Positions 52,952 to 62,125 of a stretch of 64,000 bases of DNA are shown here, one piece after another. Below the pieces are notes generated by a model. It was not told where the DNA came from and ran no database searches. It saw only the letters and a program-made list of their open reading frames with translations. Position 1 is the stretch's first letter. Each line of letters opens with the position of its first letter. Source of the stretch: Rahnella inusitata (GTDB taxonomy: Bacteria > Pseudomonadota > Gammaproteobacteria > Enterobacterales > Enterobacteriaceae); assembly GCF_003263515.1 (NCBI RefSeq), contig NZ_JYDE01000020.1:124001-188000 (forward strand). Reading direction: 5' to 3'. Position numbers and translations under genes: made by a program.

Positions 52952-53389
52952 TCATTGACTGCGTTCCATCAACTCAAGCGTCTGACCATCGGGGCTTTGT
53001 AAATATATTACTCTGGTTCCCTGCATGGGTCCTGACAAGACTGTCTGAGGTTTCCCTGGCGTCTTCCAGCCATAGTCCGATACTTTGCTCAAGAGCGTAT
53101 CAAGATCCTCGACTATAAACGCAAGGTGAGCGTAGCCTGGGATGTAGGGTGCTGAAGGCTCTTCTGGCTGTTCAATGTTATTGTATTGCAGTAATTCAAT
53201 TTTAATACCAGCCAGTTCAAGCAAAGCCATTTGTACATCAGCTCCCCTTGCGCCTGTCACTTCATCAATAATAGGTCCAGACATTTTCCCTTCGCGTAAT
53301 AACTCCCCTCCAAGAATATGAGTCCAGAAAAATAATGAGTCTTCAATATTTTTAACTGAAAAACCGACGTGATTAACACTTAAGATCAT
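52952..53389 (-). CDS. VOC-superfamily (glyoxalase-like) protein
   Basis: Small metalloenzyme-type protein of 145 residues with two beta-alpha-beta-beta-beta halves. Putative metal ligands: His in SVNHVGFSV, Glu in GIKIELLQY, His in GYAHLAFIV and Glu in GQTLELMER, the arrangement of glyoxalase-I-like and methylmalonyl-CoA-epimerase-like enzymes. Substrate unknown. AGGTAATCTC precedes the ATG. It stands alone just inside the transposon-end-like repeat, so it could be part of the mobile segment. Confidence 0.8.
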   Translation of the reverse strand: MILSVNHVGFSVKNIEDSLFFWTHILGGELLREGKMSGPIIDEVTGARGADVQMALLELAGIKIELLQYNNIEQPEEPSAPYIPGYAHLAFIVEDLDTLLSKVSDYGWKTPGKPQTVLSGPMQGTRVIYLQSPDGQTLELMERSQ

Positions 53390-53532
53390 GAGATTACCTG
53401 CTGGGTTTTGAAAAGGGAGATCAAAGAGGAAGGCGCTTTCCTCCCTCTTTGGCGGTTTCGGCGCAGCGCGTTAAGTGATCACTGCAATTAAGAAACCGAA
53501 ACTTTCTGGTCAGCGGTGAAAAGCCGCATATC

Positions 53533-53904
53533 TCACTCTACCGTCGAATACTTAACATAATGATTCGAGCAGTTAAAATGCGCCACATATCCCAGCTTCC
53601 CATTCGGGCCTTTGGCACTGAAAGGAATGTGGTAAGTGCCTTTATCTTCCTTCGCATCATCACTGATGAAGCTCAACACCGGGACCGACGTGCCCATATT
53701 GTCTTTGTCGTTGCCCCAGTTAGGGATACGGTTTTCCATGTAGTCACGGGTGACGGTATCTATCGCATCACTCTTGGTTATCTGCGCACAGGCGCCTTCG
53801 GTTGAACGTTGCATCCACCATGGGTAGATGTAGACCGAGCCCAGCATCACCACCATCATCAGGAAAATGAATGAAATAATTCCGATCAAAACGACTTTAC
53901 TCAT
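53533..53904 (-). CDS. Hypothetical membrane-anchored protein
   Basis: Protein of 123 residues that I do not recognise. ATG 53904 starts MSKVVLIGIISFIFLMMVVM, a single membrane helix (residues about 4-26) followed by a periplasmic-type soluble domain with two Cys (EGACAQITK, HFNCSNHY) that could form a disulfide. The longer frame from 53940 is not preferred; AGGAGTAG lies 11 bases before 53904. No functional context. Confidence 0.65.
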   Translation of the reverse strand: MSKVVLIGIISFIFLMMVVMLGSVYIYPWWMQRSTEGACAQITKSDAIDTVTRDYMENRIPNWGNDKDNMGTSVPVLSFISDDAKEDKGTYHIPFSAKGPNGKLGYVAHFNCSNHYVKYSTVE

Positions 53905-54121
53905 AGTGCTTGCTACTCCTGAAAATCTTCGCAAAATCATAGCCTGCGCAGAATATTCAATGTTATTTAACGATAAGAAAGCGCGTATGTTACGCCAGTT
54001 GGTCAGCAGAGGTTAAGTACTATCAGCCGTTCTGTTGCATTCGGTTACAGAAGCCAGTCCCGCAGGAAACTCAGCGGTGTTAGCCTTTTACCACAATCAT
54101 TATTTGCACAAGGAGTCACAC

Positions 54122-55018
54122 ATGAGTCAGCAATCCGAACTTCAACAGCCGGTCGTTGCCGTACTGGGCCTCGGCGCGATGGGGCATGCCTTTGCCGCAA
54201 ACCTGATCAAAAAAGGGTTTACCACCCGCGTCTGGAACCGTACGACCTCCCGCGGAGATGATCTTGTCAGCGCCGGGGCGACGCGTGGTACGACACCGCG
54301 GGAAACCGTTGAAGGTGCCGATGTGGTGATCACTATGCTGTCCGATGGCAAAACGTCGCTGGAAGTTTATCAGGGGGATAACGGTTTGCTGGCGGGGCTG
54401 AAACAAGGCGGGATCATCGCGCAGATGGGGACGCTGGGTGTCGAAGCAACCGAAAGCCTGATCGCCCTGATCAAAGCGCAGCGCCCGGATGTGGTGTTCT
54501 TCGATGCGCCAGTGTCCGGCACGAAAGCGCCGGCTGAGCAGGCGCAGATTGTGGTTCTGGCCAGCGGCGATCGGGAAGCGGGTGCTGCCGTGGAAACGGT
54601 ATTTGCGGCGATCTCCAAAGCGACTAAATGGCTGGGTGAGGCAGGGCGCGCGTCCAGGATGAAACTCGTGGTAAACGCCTGGCTGATTGCCATGATGGAA
54701 GGCATCGCCGAAACCACGCAGCTGGCTGAAGAACTCGGTTTCACCACAGATGACCTGTGGAGCGTGCTCGACGGCGGACCGCTGGCGGCACCTTATATTA
54801 AAGGCAAAATGGAGATGTTCAAAAGCGGCGATTATACACCACAGATGCAGCTGACGTGGGCGCTGAAGGATATCAACCTGGCGCTGGAAGCGGGAAGTAA
54901 ACTGGAGCTGCCGGTGATGAAACGCATCAGCGAAACCTGGCAGGGCGCGGTGGGTGCCGGTTATGGCGATCAGGATCTGGCCGTGGTGTACCGTTACCTC
55001 GGCGATAAACAATCTTAA
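54122..55018 (+). CDS. NAD(P)-dependent beta-hydroxyacid dehydrogenase family protein
   Basis: Oxidoreductase of the 3-hydroxyisobutyrate dehydrogenase/glyoxylate reductase family (also including imine reductase-like enzymes), 298 residues. NAD(P) motif: VVAVLGLGAMGHAFAANL; substrate motif DAPVSGTKAPAEQAQ; catalytic Lys in SRMKLVVNAWL (residue about 180). AAGGAG eight bases before ATG 54122 decides the start; the longer frame from 54035 has no site. Exact substrate is unknown. It is followed by a 2OG-Fe(II) oxygenase gene on the same strand, after 197 bases. Confidence 0.85.
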   Translation: MSQQSELQQPVVAVLGLGAMGHAFAANLIKKGFTTRVWNRTTSRGDDLVSAGATRGTTPRETVEGADVVITMLSDGKTSLEVYQGDNGLLAGLKQGGIIAQMGTLGVEATESLIALIKAQRPDVVFFDAPVSGTKAPAEQAQIVVLASGDREAGAAVETVFAAISKATKWLGEAGRASRMKLVVNAWLIAMMEGIAETTQLAEELGFTTDDLWSVLDGGPLAAPYIKGKMEMFKSGDYTPQMQLTWALKDINLALEAGSKLELPVMKRISETWQGAVGAGYGDQDLAVVYRYLGDKQS

Positions 55019-55037
55019 TTACCCCAAATCCTCCGCT

Positions 55038-55074
55038 GAATGTGATGACTGGCGAATGACAGATCATCACATTC
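55038..55074. repeat. Inverted repeat between the dehydrogenase and oxygenase genes
   Basis: Perfect 11-bp arms GAATGTGATGA / TCATCACATTC (55038-55048, 55064-55074) with a 15-base loop. No T-run follows, so it is not a standard terminator. Directly after it the phrase TCACCTGTCATTCA occurs twice in tandem (about 55081-55110). Confidence 0.6.
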
Positions 55075-55215
55075 ATTACTCGTCACCTGTCATTCATCAC
55101 CTGTCATTCATAACTTCGTAGTATAAATCAGAGCATCTGGCTATTGGTTATCCGTTCGGGGGCTGTGATAGCGTCGGGATAAGAACACCTCTTTTCATTC
55201 ATAGCGGAGTGAGCG

Positions 55216-56229
55216 ATGAGCCAGCCTTCCACCAATATCCCATTAATCGACTTCAGCCAGTTTTCAGCGTCGCCGCAACAGCGCGAAGCGTTTCTGTCCG
55301 AGTTGCGTTACGCCGCACGCGAGATCGGCTTCTTCTATCTTAAAAATCACGGCATTGATAAAACCTTACTGAGCGATGTGCAGAATGCATCGCGCCAGTT
55401 CTTTGCCTTGCCGGAGGAAGAAAAACTGGCCGTGGCGATGATCAACTCATCCCATTTTCGCGGTTACAACCGCGCGGCCTCAGAAATTACGCGCGGTCAG
55501 CCTGACTGGCGTGAACAATTTGATCTCGGGGCTGAGCGGGCGAAACTACCAATAGATGACAACACCCCCGCGTGGGCCAGATTGCAGGGTCCAAATCAGT
55601 GGCCGGAGACGTTACCGGAGCTACGGCCATTGCTGTTGCGCTGGCAGCGCGAGATGACCGCCATGTCGTTGCGCCTGCTGCGTGCGTTTGCACTGGCGCT
55701 GAAACTGCCGGAAGAGGCGTTTGATCCGCTGTATGGCGAAAAGCCCAATGAACATATCAAACTGATCCGCTATCCAGGACGGCCTGAAGGTGAGGGGAAT
55801 CAGGGCGTCGGGGCGCACAAAGATTCCGGTTTCCTCAGTTTCTTGTTGCAGGACGAACAGCGCGGATTACAGGTTGAAGTGGAAAAGGACCAGTGGGTGG
55901 AAGCGTTGCCTGTGCCGGATACGCTGGTGGTGAATATCGGTGAGTTGCTGGAGCTGGCGACCAACGGTTATCTGCGTGCCACCGTTCACCGCGTGGTATC
56001 TCCGCCTGCGGCCGGTGAGCGCCTGTCGCTGGCATTTTTCCTCGGCGCGCAACTCGACGCCGTGGTGCCGCTGTTCCCGTTACCGCCGGAGCTTGCGAAA
56101 GAAGCGCGGGGCGAGGCCAGCGATCCGCTGAATCCGCTGTTCCGCGATGTCGGTTTCAATTATCTGAAAGGGCGGCTGCGCTCACATCCTGACGTGGCGC
56201 AGCGTTATTATGCGGACGTCACGCGTTGA
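55216..56229 (+). CDS. Isopenicillin-N-synthase-like 2-oxoglutarate/Fe(II) dioxygenase
   Basis: Non-heme iron oxygenase of 337 residues. The N-terminal DIOX_N part is IPLIDFSQFSASPQQ and GFFYLKNHGID; the iron facial triad is HKDSGFLSF (His/Asp, about residue 201) and TVHRVVSPP (second His, about 257), and the 2OG-binding Arg is in ERLSLAFF. No NRPS or beta-lactam biosynthesis gene is nearby, so antibiotic synthesis is not implied; such proteins often hydroxylate small metabolites. GGAGTGAGCG precedes the ATG. It ends exactly next to the convergent HlyD gene. Confidence 0.9.
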   Translation: MSQPSTNIPLIDFSQFSASPQQREAFLSELRYAAREIGFFYLKNHGIDKTLLSDVQNASRQFFALPEEEKLAVAMINSSHFRGYNRAASEITRGQPDWREQFDLGAERAKLPIDDNTPAWARLQGPNQWPETLPELRPLLLRWQREMTAMSLRLLRAFALALKLPEEAFDPLYGEKPNEHIKLIRYPGRPEGEGNQGVGAHKDSGFLSFLLQDEQRGLQVEVEKDQWVEALPVPDTLVVNIGELLELATNGYLRATVHRVVSPPAAGERLSLAFFLGAQLDAVVPLFPLPPELAKEARGEASDPLNPLFRDVGFNYLKGRLRSHPDVAQRYYADVTR

Positions 56230-57279
56230 TCAGTTTTGTGGTGAGTTAGCGGTATCGATACTGACCACCGCCGACATCCCAGGTCGCAGACGATCGCTTT
56301 GCGGCTGATTCGGTTCCAGCTCAATGCGCACCGCAATTCGTTGTGAGATTTTAGTGAAGTTACCGGTGGCATTATCAGCTTTCAGCACGCTGAATTCAGA
56401 ACCTGCTGCCGGAGAAATTCGCACCACGTGGCCTTTGAAAGTGCGATCGTCGAGGGCATCGACCGTAAACGTTGCCGGTGTGCCGACGTTCATTTTCGCC
56501 AGCTGGCGCTCTTTGAAGTTGGCCGTCACCCAGACGATTTTTGGCGTGATGGACGTCATCTGCGTGCCTGCCGTCACATATTGCCCCATGCGGGCGCTGA
56601 CCTCGCCGAGTTGTCCGTCGGAGGGCGCGACAATTCGCGTATGTTGCAGATTAATTTGTGCGACCTCAACCTTCGCCTGCGCGGCCTTTAAGGCTGCGGC
56701 CAGCGACGCTTTATTGGCATCCACCAGAGCCAGATCCTGACGGGCGATATTCACCGAGGCCCGCGCTTTGGCCACGTTGGCTTTGGCCGTCAGCAAGGCG
56801 GCGTGTAATTCATCCCCGATGGTTTTCGACACCAGACCCTTTGCCAACAAGGAACTGTTACGGCCAGTATCGAGCGAGGCTTTACTTTCGGCGGCCTGCG
56901 CACTTTGCAGTTCTGCTTCGGCAAGTTGCAGGCTGGCGGCGCTGGACGCACGATTTTGCTCAAAGTTTTGCAGTGTCACCTGCTGCTGTGCGGCAGCGGC
57001 TTGTGCCTGTAACAATTCCTGGCGGTAAGTGCTGTCGTCGATCAGAAACAGCACGTCACCTTTTTTTACCGGCATAAAATCCTGTACTTTGACGTCGGTG
57101 ATGTATCCCGATACCTGGGGGCTAAGCAGGGTGACATTGCCACGTACGTAGGCGTTATCGGTTGATTCCACCTGCGAATTAAACGGAAATAACTGCCAGC
57201 TGTATAAAACCAACATCACGCCGACCACACCCAGGCAAAGCACCACTATGATTGACGGATAACGAAATAGATTTTTCAT
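56230..57279 (-). CDS. HlyD/EmrA-type membrane fusion protein
   Basis: Periplasmic adaptor of a tripartite efflux pump, 349 residues. One N-terminal membrane helix (residues about 8-30), the barrel start STDNAYVRGNVTLLSPQVSGYI, a lipoyl half with DVKVQDFMPVKKGDVLF, a long coiled-coil hairpin (about 75-205), then the second lipoyl half HTRIVAPSDGQLGEVSARMGQ and a beta-barrel domain. ATG 57279 (MKNLFRYPS) follows GGAAAAGTG. It is downstream of a DHA2 transporter gene, an EmrAB-like pair. It would link to TolC. Confidence 0.92.
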   Translation of the reverse strand: MKNLFRYPSIIVVLCLGVVGVMLVLYSWQLFPFNSQVESTDNAYVRGNVTLLSPQVSGYITDVKVQDFMPVKKGDVLFLIDDSTYRQELLQAQAAAAQQQVTLQNFEQNRASSAASLQLAEAELQSAQAAESKASLDTGRNSSLLAKGLVSKTIGDELHAALLTAKANVAKARASVNIARQDLALVDANKASLAAALKAAQAKVEVAQINLQHTRIVAPSDGQLGEVSARMGQYVTAGTQMTSITPKIVWVTANFKERQLAKMNVGTPATFTVDALDDRTFKGHVVRISPAAGSEFSVLKADNATGNFTKISQRIAVRIELEPNQPQSDRLRPGMSAVVSIDTANSPQN

Positions 57280-57326
57280 CACTTTTCCTGCATTACTCTT
57301 TTAGTTCGATGATAGAAACGAATGAC

Positions 57327-59057
57327 TTACGCAACAGCCTCAGCGGCTTCGCGCTTTTTGGTCTGGATCCGTCCGACAATAATGTGCGCGCAAAGGACGG
57401 CAAAGCAGCCCAGCGACATATAAAACACCACCATGAAAACATCGTTGTACGCCAGCAATCCCGCCTGTTGTGTCACTTTCAGACTCAGTTGCGCAACCGC
57501 CTCGGCATTTAGCTGAGTGCCATCGTTTAATACCGGTTTCAGCAAATGGCTGTACTGAGCGAGCCGCTCAACCACCAGCGGATTTTGCAGCGAAATCCCT
57601 TCAACCAGTACACTCGAGTGAAACTTCTCACGCAAAATTTGAATTGTCCCGAGGAACGCGCCGCCGACCTGCGCGCCGACATTTTGGGTTGAGAGAAACA
57701 CCAGCACAAAACTGATGATCTGGCTCTGGCCGTATTGCAGAGCGCGGATAAATCCGAGCCACAGGGAGGTAGGCAGGAATATTGCGCCACCAAAGGCAAC
57801 CATTCCCTGCGTCAGGTAAAACTGCTCGGGGCGCGTATCCACGGTTGAATGCGCGTCCATCCAAGCCGCCACGGCAATCAGCGCGATAGAGAATAAATGG
57901 ATGTAAACAATCCGATTGGCTTTATGAATAATGCTGACGAACACCAGCCCGGCGAAGGTCGCGGCCAGAATGATGCAAAACAAGGTAATCAGCTGCTCGT
58001 TGAGCAATCCAACCAGATTCAGAAAGCCCACCATGCCGGTGGTTTGCTCAGAGAGCAGCATTCGCACGAACAGCATTGAACCCGTAAACAGCAGCATTTC
58101 CGGAGTCATCAGCCAGCGTAAGTCAATAATCGGATTCTTGCGCCGCAACTCGACCATAAATGACAGCGTCAGTGCGATAATCCCGACGACCAGAACTTCA
58201 CCAATCCAGTCCTTTTCCTGCCACCAGTAGTAGCGGCCCATGGTCAGCACGATCGACATACAGGCTACGGCAGTGGCGATCAGCGGGTAACTTATCCAGT
58301 CGGTTCGCTCGAAAACTTTCACGCGTGGTGGATGAGTCAGCGGCAATATCCAGATGATGGCCAGACAGATCAGCGACAGACCGGATTCCAGCATCGTCAG
58401 CTGGTGCCAGTGCCCGAGATCTAACAGGTGCGGCGAAATGATGCGAGAAATCGGCAACGAAATCTGGCTGCCTGCCAGCCCAAAGCACAATCCTGCCGTC
58501 AGCTTTTTCGCCGGCGGGAAAATCTCGAACATATAGAACAACGCCAGCGGCCCAAGCGATGCCATCGCAAAACCCATGACTGCGCGAACCGCCACGGCGG
58601 TCTGAAAATCATGGGTAAACATTTGCGCCATGGAGGCGACGGCAAAAAACAGCAGGCCGTATTCCCCGAAGCGACGAAACCCAAACTGGGTACGGATTTT
58701 ATACAGCAGGATCGTACCGGTCACGCTGGTGGCGGTATACGCGGCAATCAGCCAGTAGCTTTCTACGTTAGAAATTCCAAGAGATCCCTGGATCCCCGGC
58801 AGGTTTGATCCCACCAGATTGATCCCCAGCCCTTGCGTCATACCAATAATCAACGACGCCATGACGTAAACACCGATACGTAATCGCGGGTAACGGGAGA
58901 GCCAGGTATTCACCTGAACGGCAAACGGGTGATGCGTTGAGGGAGGAACCGATCCGGCTTCGGTTGCTGGCGCGGGGGGCTCTTTTACGGTTGATGCATC
59001 CCGTGTTGTTAATTCACCGGCATCCTGCCGGACATCTGAATCAGAACGCGTCGTCAT
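57327..59057 (-). CDS. MFS efflux transporter, DHA2/EmrB type (14 TM)
   Basis: Drug/proton antiporter, 576 residues, with about 14 hydrophobic segments after a soluble N-terminal tail of some 50 residues rich in Pro, Glu and Thr. It contains the family-like SLGISNVESYWLIAAYTATSVTG and RTQFGFRRFGEYGLLFF loops. Together with the HlyD protein it forms an EmrAB-like pump for hydrophobic or aromatic compounds. A MarR gene lies directly upstream on the same strand, and a palindrome in the spacer is a candidate operator. Start ATG follows AAGGCATAACG. Confidence 0.9.
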   Translation of the reverse strand: MTTRSDSDVRQDAGELTTRDASTVKEPPAPATEAGSVPPSTHHPFAVQVNTWLSRYPRLRIGVYVMASLIIGMTQGLGINLVGSNLPGIQGSLGISNVESYWLIAAYTATSVTGTILLYKIRTQFGFRRFGEYGLLFFAVASMAQMFTHDFQTAVAVRAVMGFAMASLGPLALFYMFEIFPPAKKLTAGLCFGLAGSQISLPISRIISPHLLDLGHWHQLTMLESGLSLICLAIIWILPLTHPPRVKVFERTDWISYPLIATAVACMSIVLTMGRYYWWQEKDWIGEVLVVGIIALTLSFMVELRRKNPIIDLRWLMTPEMLLFTGSMLFVRMLLSEQTTGMVGFLNLVGLLNEQLITLFCIILAATFAGLVFVSIIHKANRIVYIHLFSIALIAVAAWMDAHSTVDTRPEQFYLTQGMVAFGGAIFLPTSLWLGFIRALQYGQSQIISFVLVFLSTQNVGAQVGGAFLGTIQILREKFHSSVLVEGISLQNPLVVERLAQYSHLLKPVLNDGTQLNAEAVAQLSLKVTQQAGLLAYNDVFMVVFYMSLGCFAVLCAHIIVGRIQTKKREAAEAVA

Positions 59058-59090
59058 CGTTATGCCTTATAAGTCATTACCCAACTAGCT

Positions 59091-59104
59091 TGTAGCTTGC
59101 TACA
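59091..59104. promoter_or_regulatory. Candidate MarR-type operator before the efflux genes
   Basis: Perfect palindrome TGTAGC-TT-GCTACA, 34 bases upstream of the transporter start and within the spacer after the MarR gene. Size and position suit a MarR-family operator controlling the pump. Confidence 0.6.
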
Positions 59105-59246
59105 TAATGTAGTGAGGCATTTCAAATGTGTCTAGTTCAATTATTCATATCAGTGATATTTACAAACGCAAATAGGGAATAATCAATCAATTACAACGGT
59201 GACTATTGCAGGAATGAAAGGGGGGATAAGGAGAAAAAATCGCCAC

Positions 59247-59705
59247 TCAAAGTGCGGCGATATTGGCAGTGATGGCGGCAAGAACGCCACGGGCAACGGC
59301 AATGTTTTCTTCCGGGATGCCTTCCATCACACGGATCAATATGTCGTCGGTCATGCTGCGTACCTGATTCGCCAGATCGTTACCGGCTTCGGTCAGCACA
59401 ATATCTTTTGACCGACGGTCGTTTTCACCAGGGCAACGCTCCAACAGCCCAAGCTGTGCGAGGCTGTCAAACAGGCGGATCGCGGTCGGGTGTTCGACTT
59501 CCAGCAAGGCGGTAAGTTCTCCCTGCGGAAGACGGCCATTGGCCGCTTCCAGATGCAACAGAACCTGACCACGGGCAAGTGTCAGCCCGATGGTTTTGAA
59601 ACGGGCATCGCAGTAAGTCCGTAACTGACGGCCAATATGGATGGTTTCCGGGAGGAAGCGCAGGGTAGGCGAAGCGGCCTCCGGTCGGCGGCGTAATGTA
59701 GTCAA
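59247..59705 (-). CDS. MarR-family regulator of the efflux operon
   Basis: Winged-helix repressor, 152 residues. LTLARGQVLLHLEAANGRLPQ leads into the recognition helix (LLEVEHPTAIRLFDSLAQLG) and the wing ERCPGENDRRSKDIVLTEAG. It starts with TTG at 59705, preceded by GAGGATCC; no better start exists in frame. Gene order MarR, transporter, HlyD on one strand resembles emrRAB with the last two genes swapped, so it probably represses the pump and responds to its substrates. Confidence 0.88.
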   Translation of the reverse strand: MTTLRRRPEAASPTLRFLPETIHIGRQLRTYCDARFKTIGLTLARGQVLLHLEAANGRLPQGELTALLEVEHPTAIRLFDSLAQLGLLERCPGENDRRSKDIVLTEAGNDLANQVRSMTDDILIRVMEGIPEENIAVARGVLAAITANIAAL

Positions 59706-59843
59706 AGGATCCTCACAGATGGTGCTTTTGATGGCGTCAGGTTAGCACGGTATGTGATATTTGCCACAAAAGTGAGGCCGCTGTTAACATTTTGAGACAA
59801 CCGGAAGTCACTTTCTGGCAGTGAAGAGCCAGACCGCCCGGCG

Positions 59844-60908
59844 CTATTTTGGGGTGATAATATCCACGTGAGAGATGTTGCTTTTCATGATCAGCTTGCG
59901 CAGGAACGGCGAGGTCAAAATGGCGGCTTTTACGATTTTGCTGAACAATTTCAATCGCAGCTTCAGCGTGTTTTTGTGATAAGCGCGGTTCGGATGACTC
60001 ACGTTGTCGTTGAAGATCTTGCTAAGGATTTCCGCGCTGTCGAAGGCGTAACTGATACCTTCCAGCGAGCTGGCGCTGATGAATCCGGCGGCCTCGCCGA
60101 TTAGGAAAGCGTTATCTTGGCCACAGCGGAAATCGCTCATTTTCGACGGGCACAGCACGATGCATTTTTCGGTCTTCACCACATCGCCAAAAGTGAAGGA
60201 ATAGGGCAGAAGACGTGTTTTTAGATTTTCAAAATGCTGATTGCCATTCTTCATCGGGAAGGCGCCGCCGACAATAAAATACCCGTCTTTGGACATACTC
60301 CAGGCGTAACAATCGGTGACGGTATTATCGAAAATACAAGAGTAGAACGGCACCGGATGTTTATCGGTAAACCATTGCTGAATACTCAGATATTTACGGA
60401 TTTCATGTTCAGGATACAACATTCTCCTGACCATGGAGTTTGCGCCGTCCGCGCCGACCACGTATTTCGCTGTCGCCAGATGATGAACGCCTTCATCGGT
60501 GAACTGGATTTGATATCCGTCGTCCTGGCGGATGATTTTGCGGCACAGGCTGTCATGGCGCACATCAACGTTCGCGGGGATCAGTGTTTTAAGCCACAAA
60601 TCGAAACGGTGGCGGTTGATATTGACGTAAGTCCGCTGGTAATTTCTAATCAGGCTGGTTTGTAAATCGTAAGTTTTGACGCTGAAAATTTGCGGATCGG
60701 CCAGCACGGAGGTAGGCAGATTCACGCCGAAACGCACAAAAGATCGTTGTGCATCGGTCGCCAGCAGGCCACCGCAGGGTTTCTGAAAACCGTCTTCGCC
60801 GCATTCCTGCTTTTTATCGAGAGCCAGAATTCTGAGGTCAGGATTCAGTAATCTGGCAAGCGTTGCGCCCGCCGGGCCCAGACCAATAATCGCAATATCG
60901 TAGTCCAT
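59844..60908 (-). CDS. FAD-dependent oxidoreductase, geranylgeranyl-reductase/PHBH-like family
   Basis: Flavoprotein of 354 residues. The N-terminal Rossmann is [21 protein letters not shown]; then [20 protein letters not shown] resembling geranylgeranyl reductases; the second FAD motif is [24 protein letters not shown], typical of the same group. The longer frame to 60932 begins at TTG; ATG 60920 (MDSQMDYD) is an alternative start, while 60908 has GGA seven bases upstream. No lipid or isoprenoid gene is near, so the substrate is open. Close homologues in other enterobacteria are generally unnamed. Confidence 0.8.
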   Translation of the reverse strand: MDYDIAIIGLGPAGATLARLLNPDLRILALDKKQECGEDGFQKPCGGLLATDAQRSFVRFGVNLPTSVLADPQIFSVKTYDLQTSLIRNYQRTYVNINRHRFDLWLKTLIPANVDVRHDSLCRKIIRQDDGYQIQFTDEGVHHLATAKYVVGADGANSMVRRMLYPEHEIRKYLSIQQWFTDKHPVPFYSCIFDNTVTDCYAWSMSKDGYFIVGGAFPMKNGNQHFENLKTRLLPYSFTFGDVVKTEKCIVLCPSKMSDFRCGQDNAFLIGEAAGFISASSLEGISYAFDSAEILSKIFNDNVSHPNRAYHKNTLKLRLKLFSKIVKAAILTSPFLRKLIMKSNISHVDIITPK

Positions 60909-61026
60909 CTGTGAATCCATCTTCCCTGACAAAGGCGAGAGTATAGTCCGTATTGAGAGACTACGAGAAGATGTAATTTACAGAATAAGAAAACCCTTAA
61001 CTCATCAATATTCTGGAGAAAATAGC

Positions 61027-61440
61027 ATGCAACCTGTCGTTAATATGATCACGCTGGGCGTTAAGGATTTAGCCATCGCCACCGAGTTTTATCAGAATGG
61101 ATTAGGATTTCCGAAAGTGGTGATTGATTCAGACAGCGTCAGCTTCTTTGAGCTGGCGGGCGCATGGTTGTCTTTATTCCCGTGGGACGAGCTGGCTAAG
61201 GACGCGCAGGTCAGTGCTCAGGGGGAAGGTTTCCGCGGGATGTCTCTGGCGCAAACCGTTGCCAGTGAAGCAAAAGTGGACGCGATTCTTAAACAGGCGG
61301 TGAAAGCGGGCGGGACGCTGATTAAGCCAGGCCAGAAAGTATTCTGGGGCGGATATTCTGGTTACTTCGCCGATCCGGACGGACATCTTTGGGAAATCGC
61401 CTATAACCCGTTTATGAAAATCGGGCCACAGGAAGCGTAA
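61027..61440 (+). CDS. VOC-superfamily (glyoxalase-like) protein
   Basis: Protein of 137 residues, VOC fold: MITLGVKDLAIATEFYQNGLGFP in the first half and FADPDGHLWEIAYNP in the second, with a Glu metal ligand at HLWEIA. The first metal His is replaced in MITLGV (no His), so the metal site may be incomplete and the protein may bind rather than catalyse. CTGGAGAAAATAGC precedes the ATG. Divergent from the FAD reductase gene. Confidence 0.85.
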   Translation: MQPVVNMITLGVKDLAIATEFYQNGLGFPKVVIDSDSVSFFELAGAWLSLFPWDELAKDAQVSAQGEGFRGMSLAQTVASEAKVDAILKQAVKAGGTLIKPGQKVFWGGYSGYFADPDGHLWEIAYNPFMKIGPQEA

Positions 61441-61447
61441 TAAGGTT

Positions 61448-61476
61448 CCTCCCCGGATAATGATACCGGGGAGGGT
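61448..61476 (+). terminator. Terminator-like hairpin after the VOC gene
   Basis: Perfect 9-bp stem CCTCCCCGG / CCGGGGAGG (61448-61456, 61466-61474), followed by GTTTGCTT, a weak T stretch. Confidence 0.65.
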
Positions 61477-61480
61477 TTGC

Positions 61481-61909
61481 TTACGGCAGGGCTATAATCC
61501 ATTCGTTCAACTGAGCGGTGCGATCCTTCGTTCGCTGTATCAGGCAGGCCATTTGATCGGTATTACGCTGCGCGCCAGCCTGATTGATTAAATACCACGC
61601 ATTGCATTCCTTATCGCGAAAACGCACCCATTGCCGCTGCGCTTCAACAAACCTGGTTTTTAGCGCCGGGTAATCTAAATATTCATCTTTCGGCTGTGAC
61701 ATTTTCTTAATCAACTGCTGATAGGAAACGTTCAATTGGTGATCGGTCTGCTCAAACACGGCCTGCGCGCGCATGTCTTCGCACATTGGCGAGAGATCGT
61801 CTTTTGGGCAGTCCTCAGCCAGTGCGATAACCGGTGAGAATAGCAATCCGGCGGCAATCAGCAGGGGGCGAAAACGTATATTCACGTGCATGGGCAGATG
61901 ACTCTTCAT
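61481..61909 (-). CDS. LprI-family (DUF1311) exported protein
   Basis: Secreted/periplasmic protein, 142 residues. Signal peptide ends IALA-EDC. Four Cys (EDCPKD, MCEDMR, KECNAWY, MACLIQRT) probably form two disulfides; LKTRFVEAQRQWVRFRDKEC and LNVSYQQLIKKM are typical DUF1311/LprI stretches. LprI from Mycobacterium inhibits lysozyme; whether this one does is not known. Two starts, 61909 and MHVNIRF at 61891, are possible; neither has a strong site. Confidence 0.8.
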   Translation of the reverse strand: MKSHLPMHVNIRFRPLLIAAGLLFSPVIALAEDCPKDDLSPMCEDMRAQAVFEQTDHQLNVSYQQLIKKMSQPKDEYLDYPALKTRFVEAQRQWVRFRDKECNAWYLINQAGAQRNTDQMACLIQRTKDRTAQLNEWIIALP

Positions 61910-62074
61910 AAAAGTTGAGATATCAGGACTTTACTGAAATGCGATCTCTCCCGCAACTGCGGTACTCACGCAATTGATGGGACGACGGGGGCAGAACATT
62001 GGGGCAATCTTCATTATTAGTTACAACATACAGTCCATTTGCTTTAATAAAACCGACGTCTGTGAGTTAGATAA

Positions 62075-62094
62075 ACACCGCAAAACGGCGGTGT
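62075..62094 (-). terminator. Terminator of the GAPDH gene
   Basis: Stem ACACCGC / GCGGTGT (62075-62081, 62088-62094), 6-base loop; on the minus strand followed by TTATCT. Confidence 0.6.
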
Positions 62095-62125
62095 CTTCTT
62101 ATAATGTCTGGCAGGAAAAGGGGGC

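Noticed and set aside
55081-55110. Two tandem copies of TCACCTGTCATTCA as a possible CRISPR-like or satellite repeat
   Set aside because: Only two short copies without spacer structure; reported as a minor direct repeat only.
55216-56229. Beta-lactam antibiotic biosynthesis suggested by the isopenicillin-N-synthase-like gene
   Set aside because: No ACV synthetase or other pathway gene is nearby; the family is broad and the name reflects the fold only.
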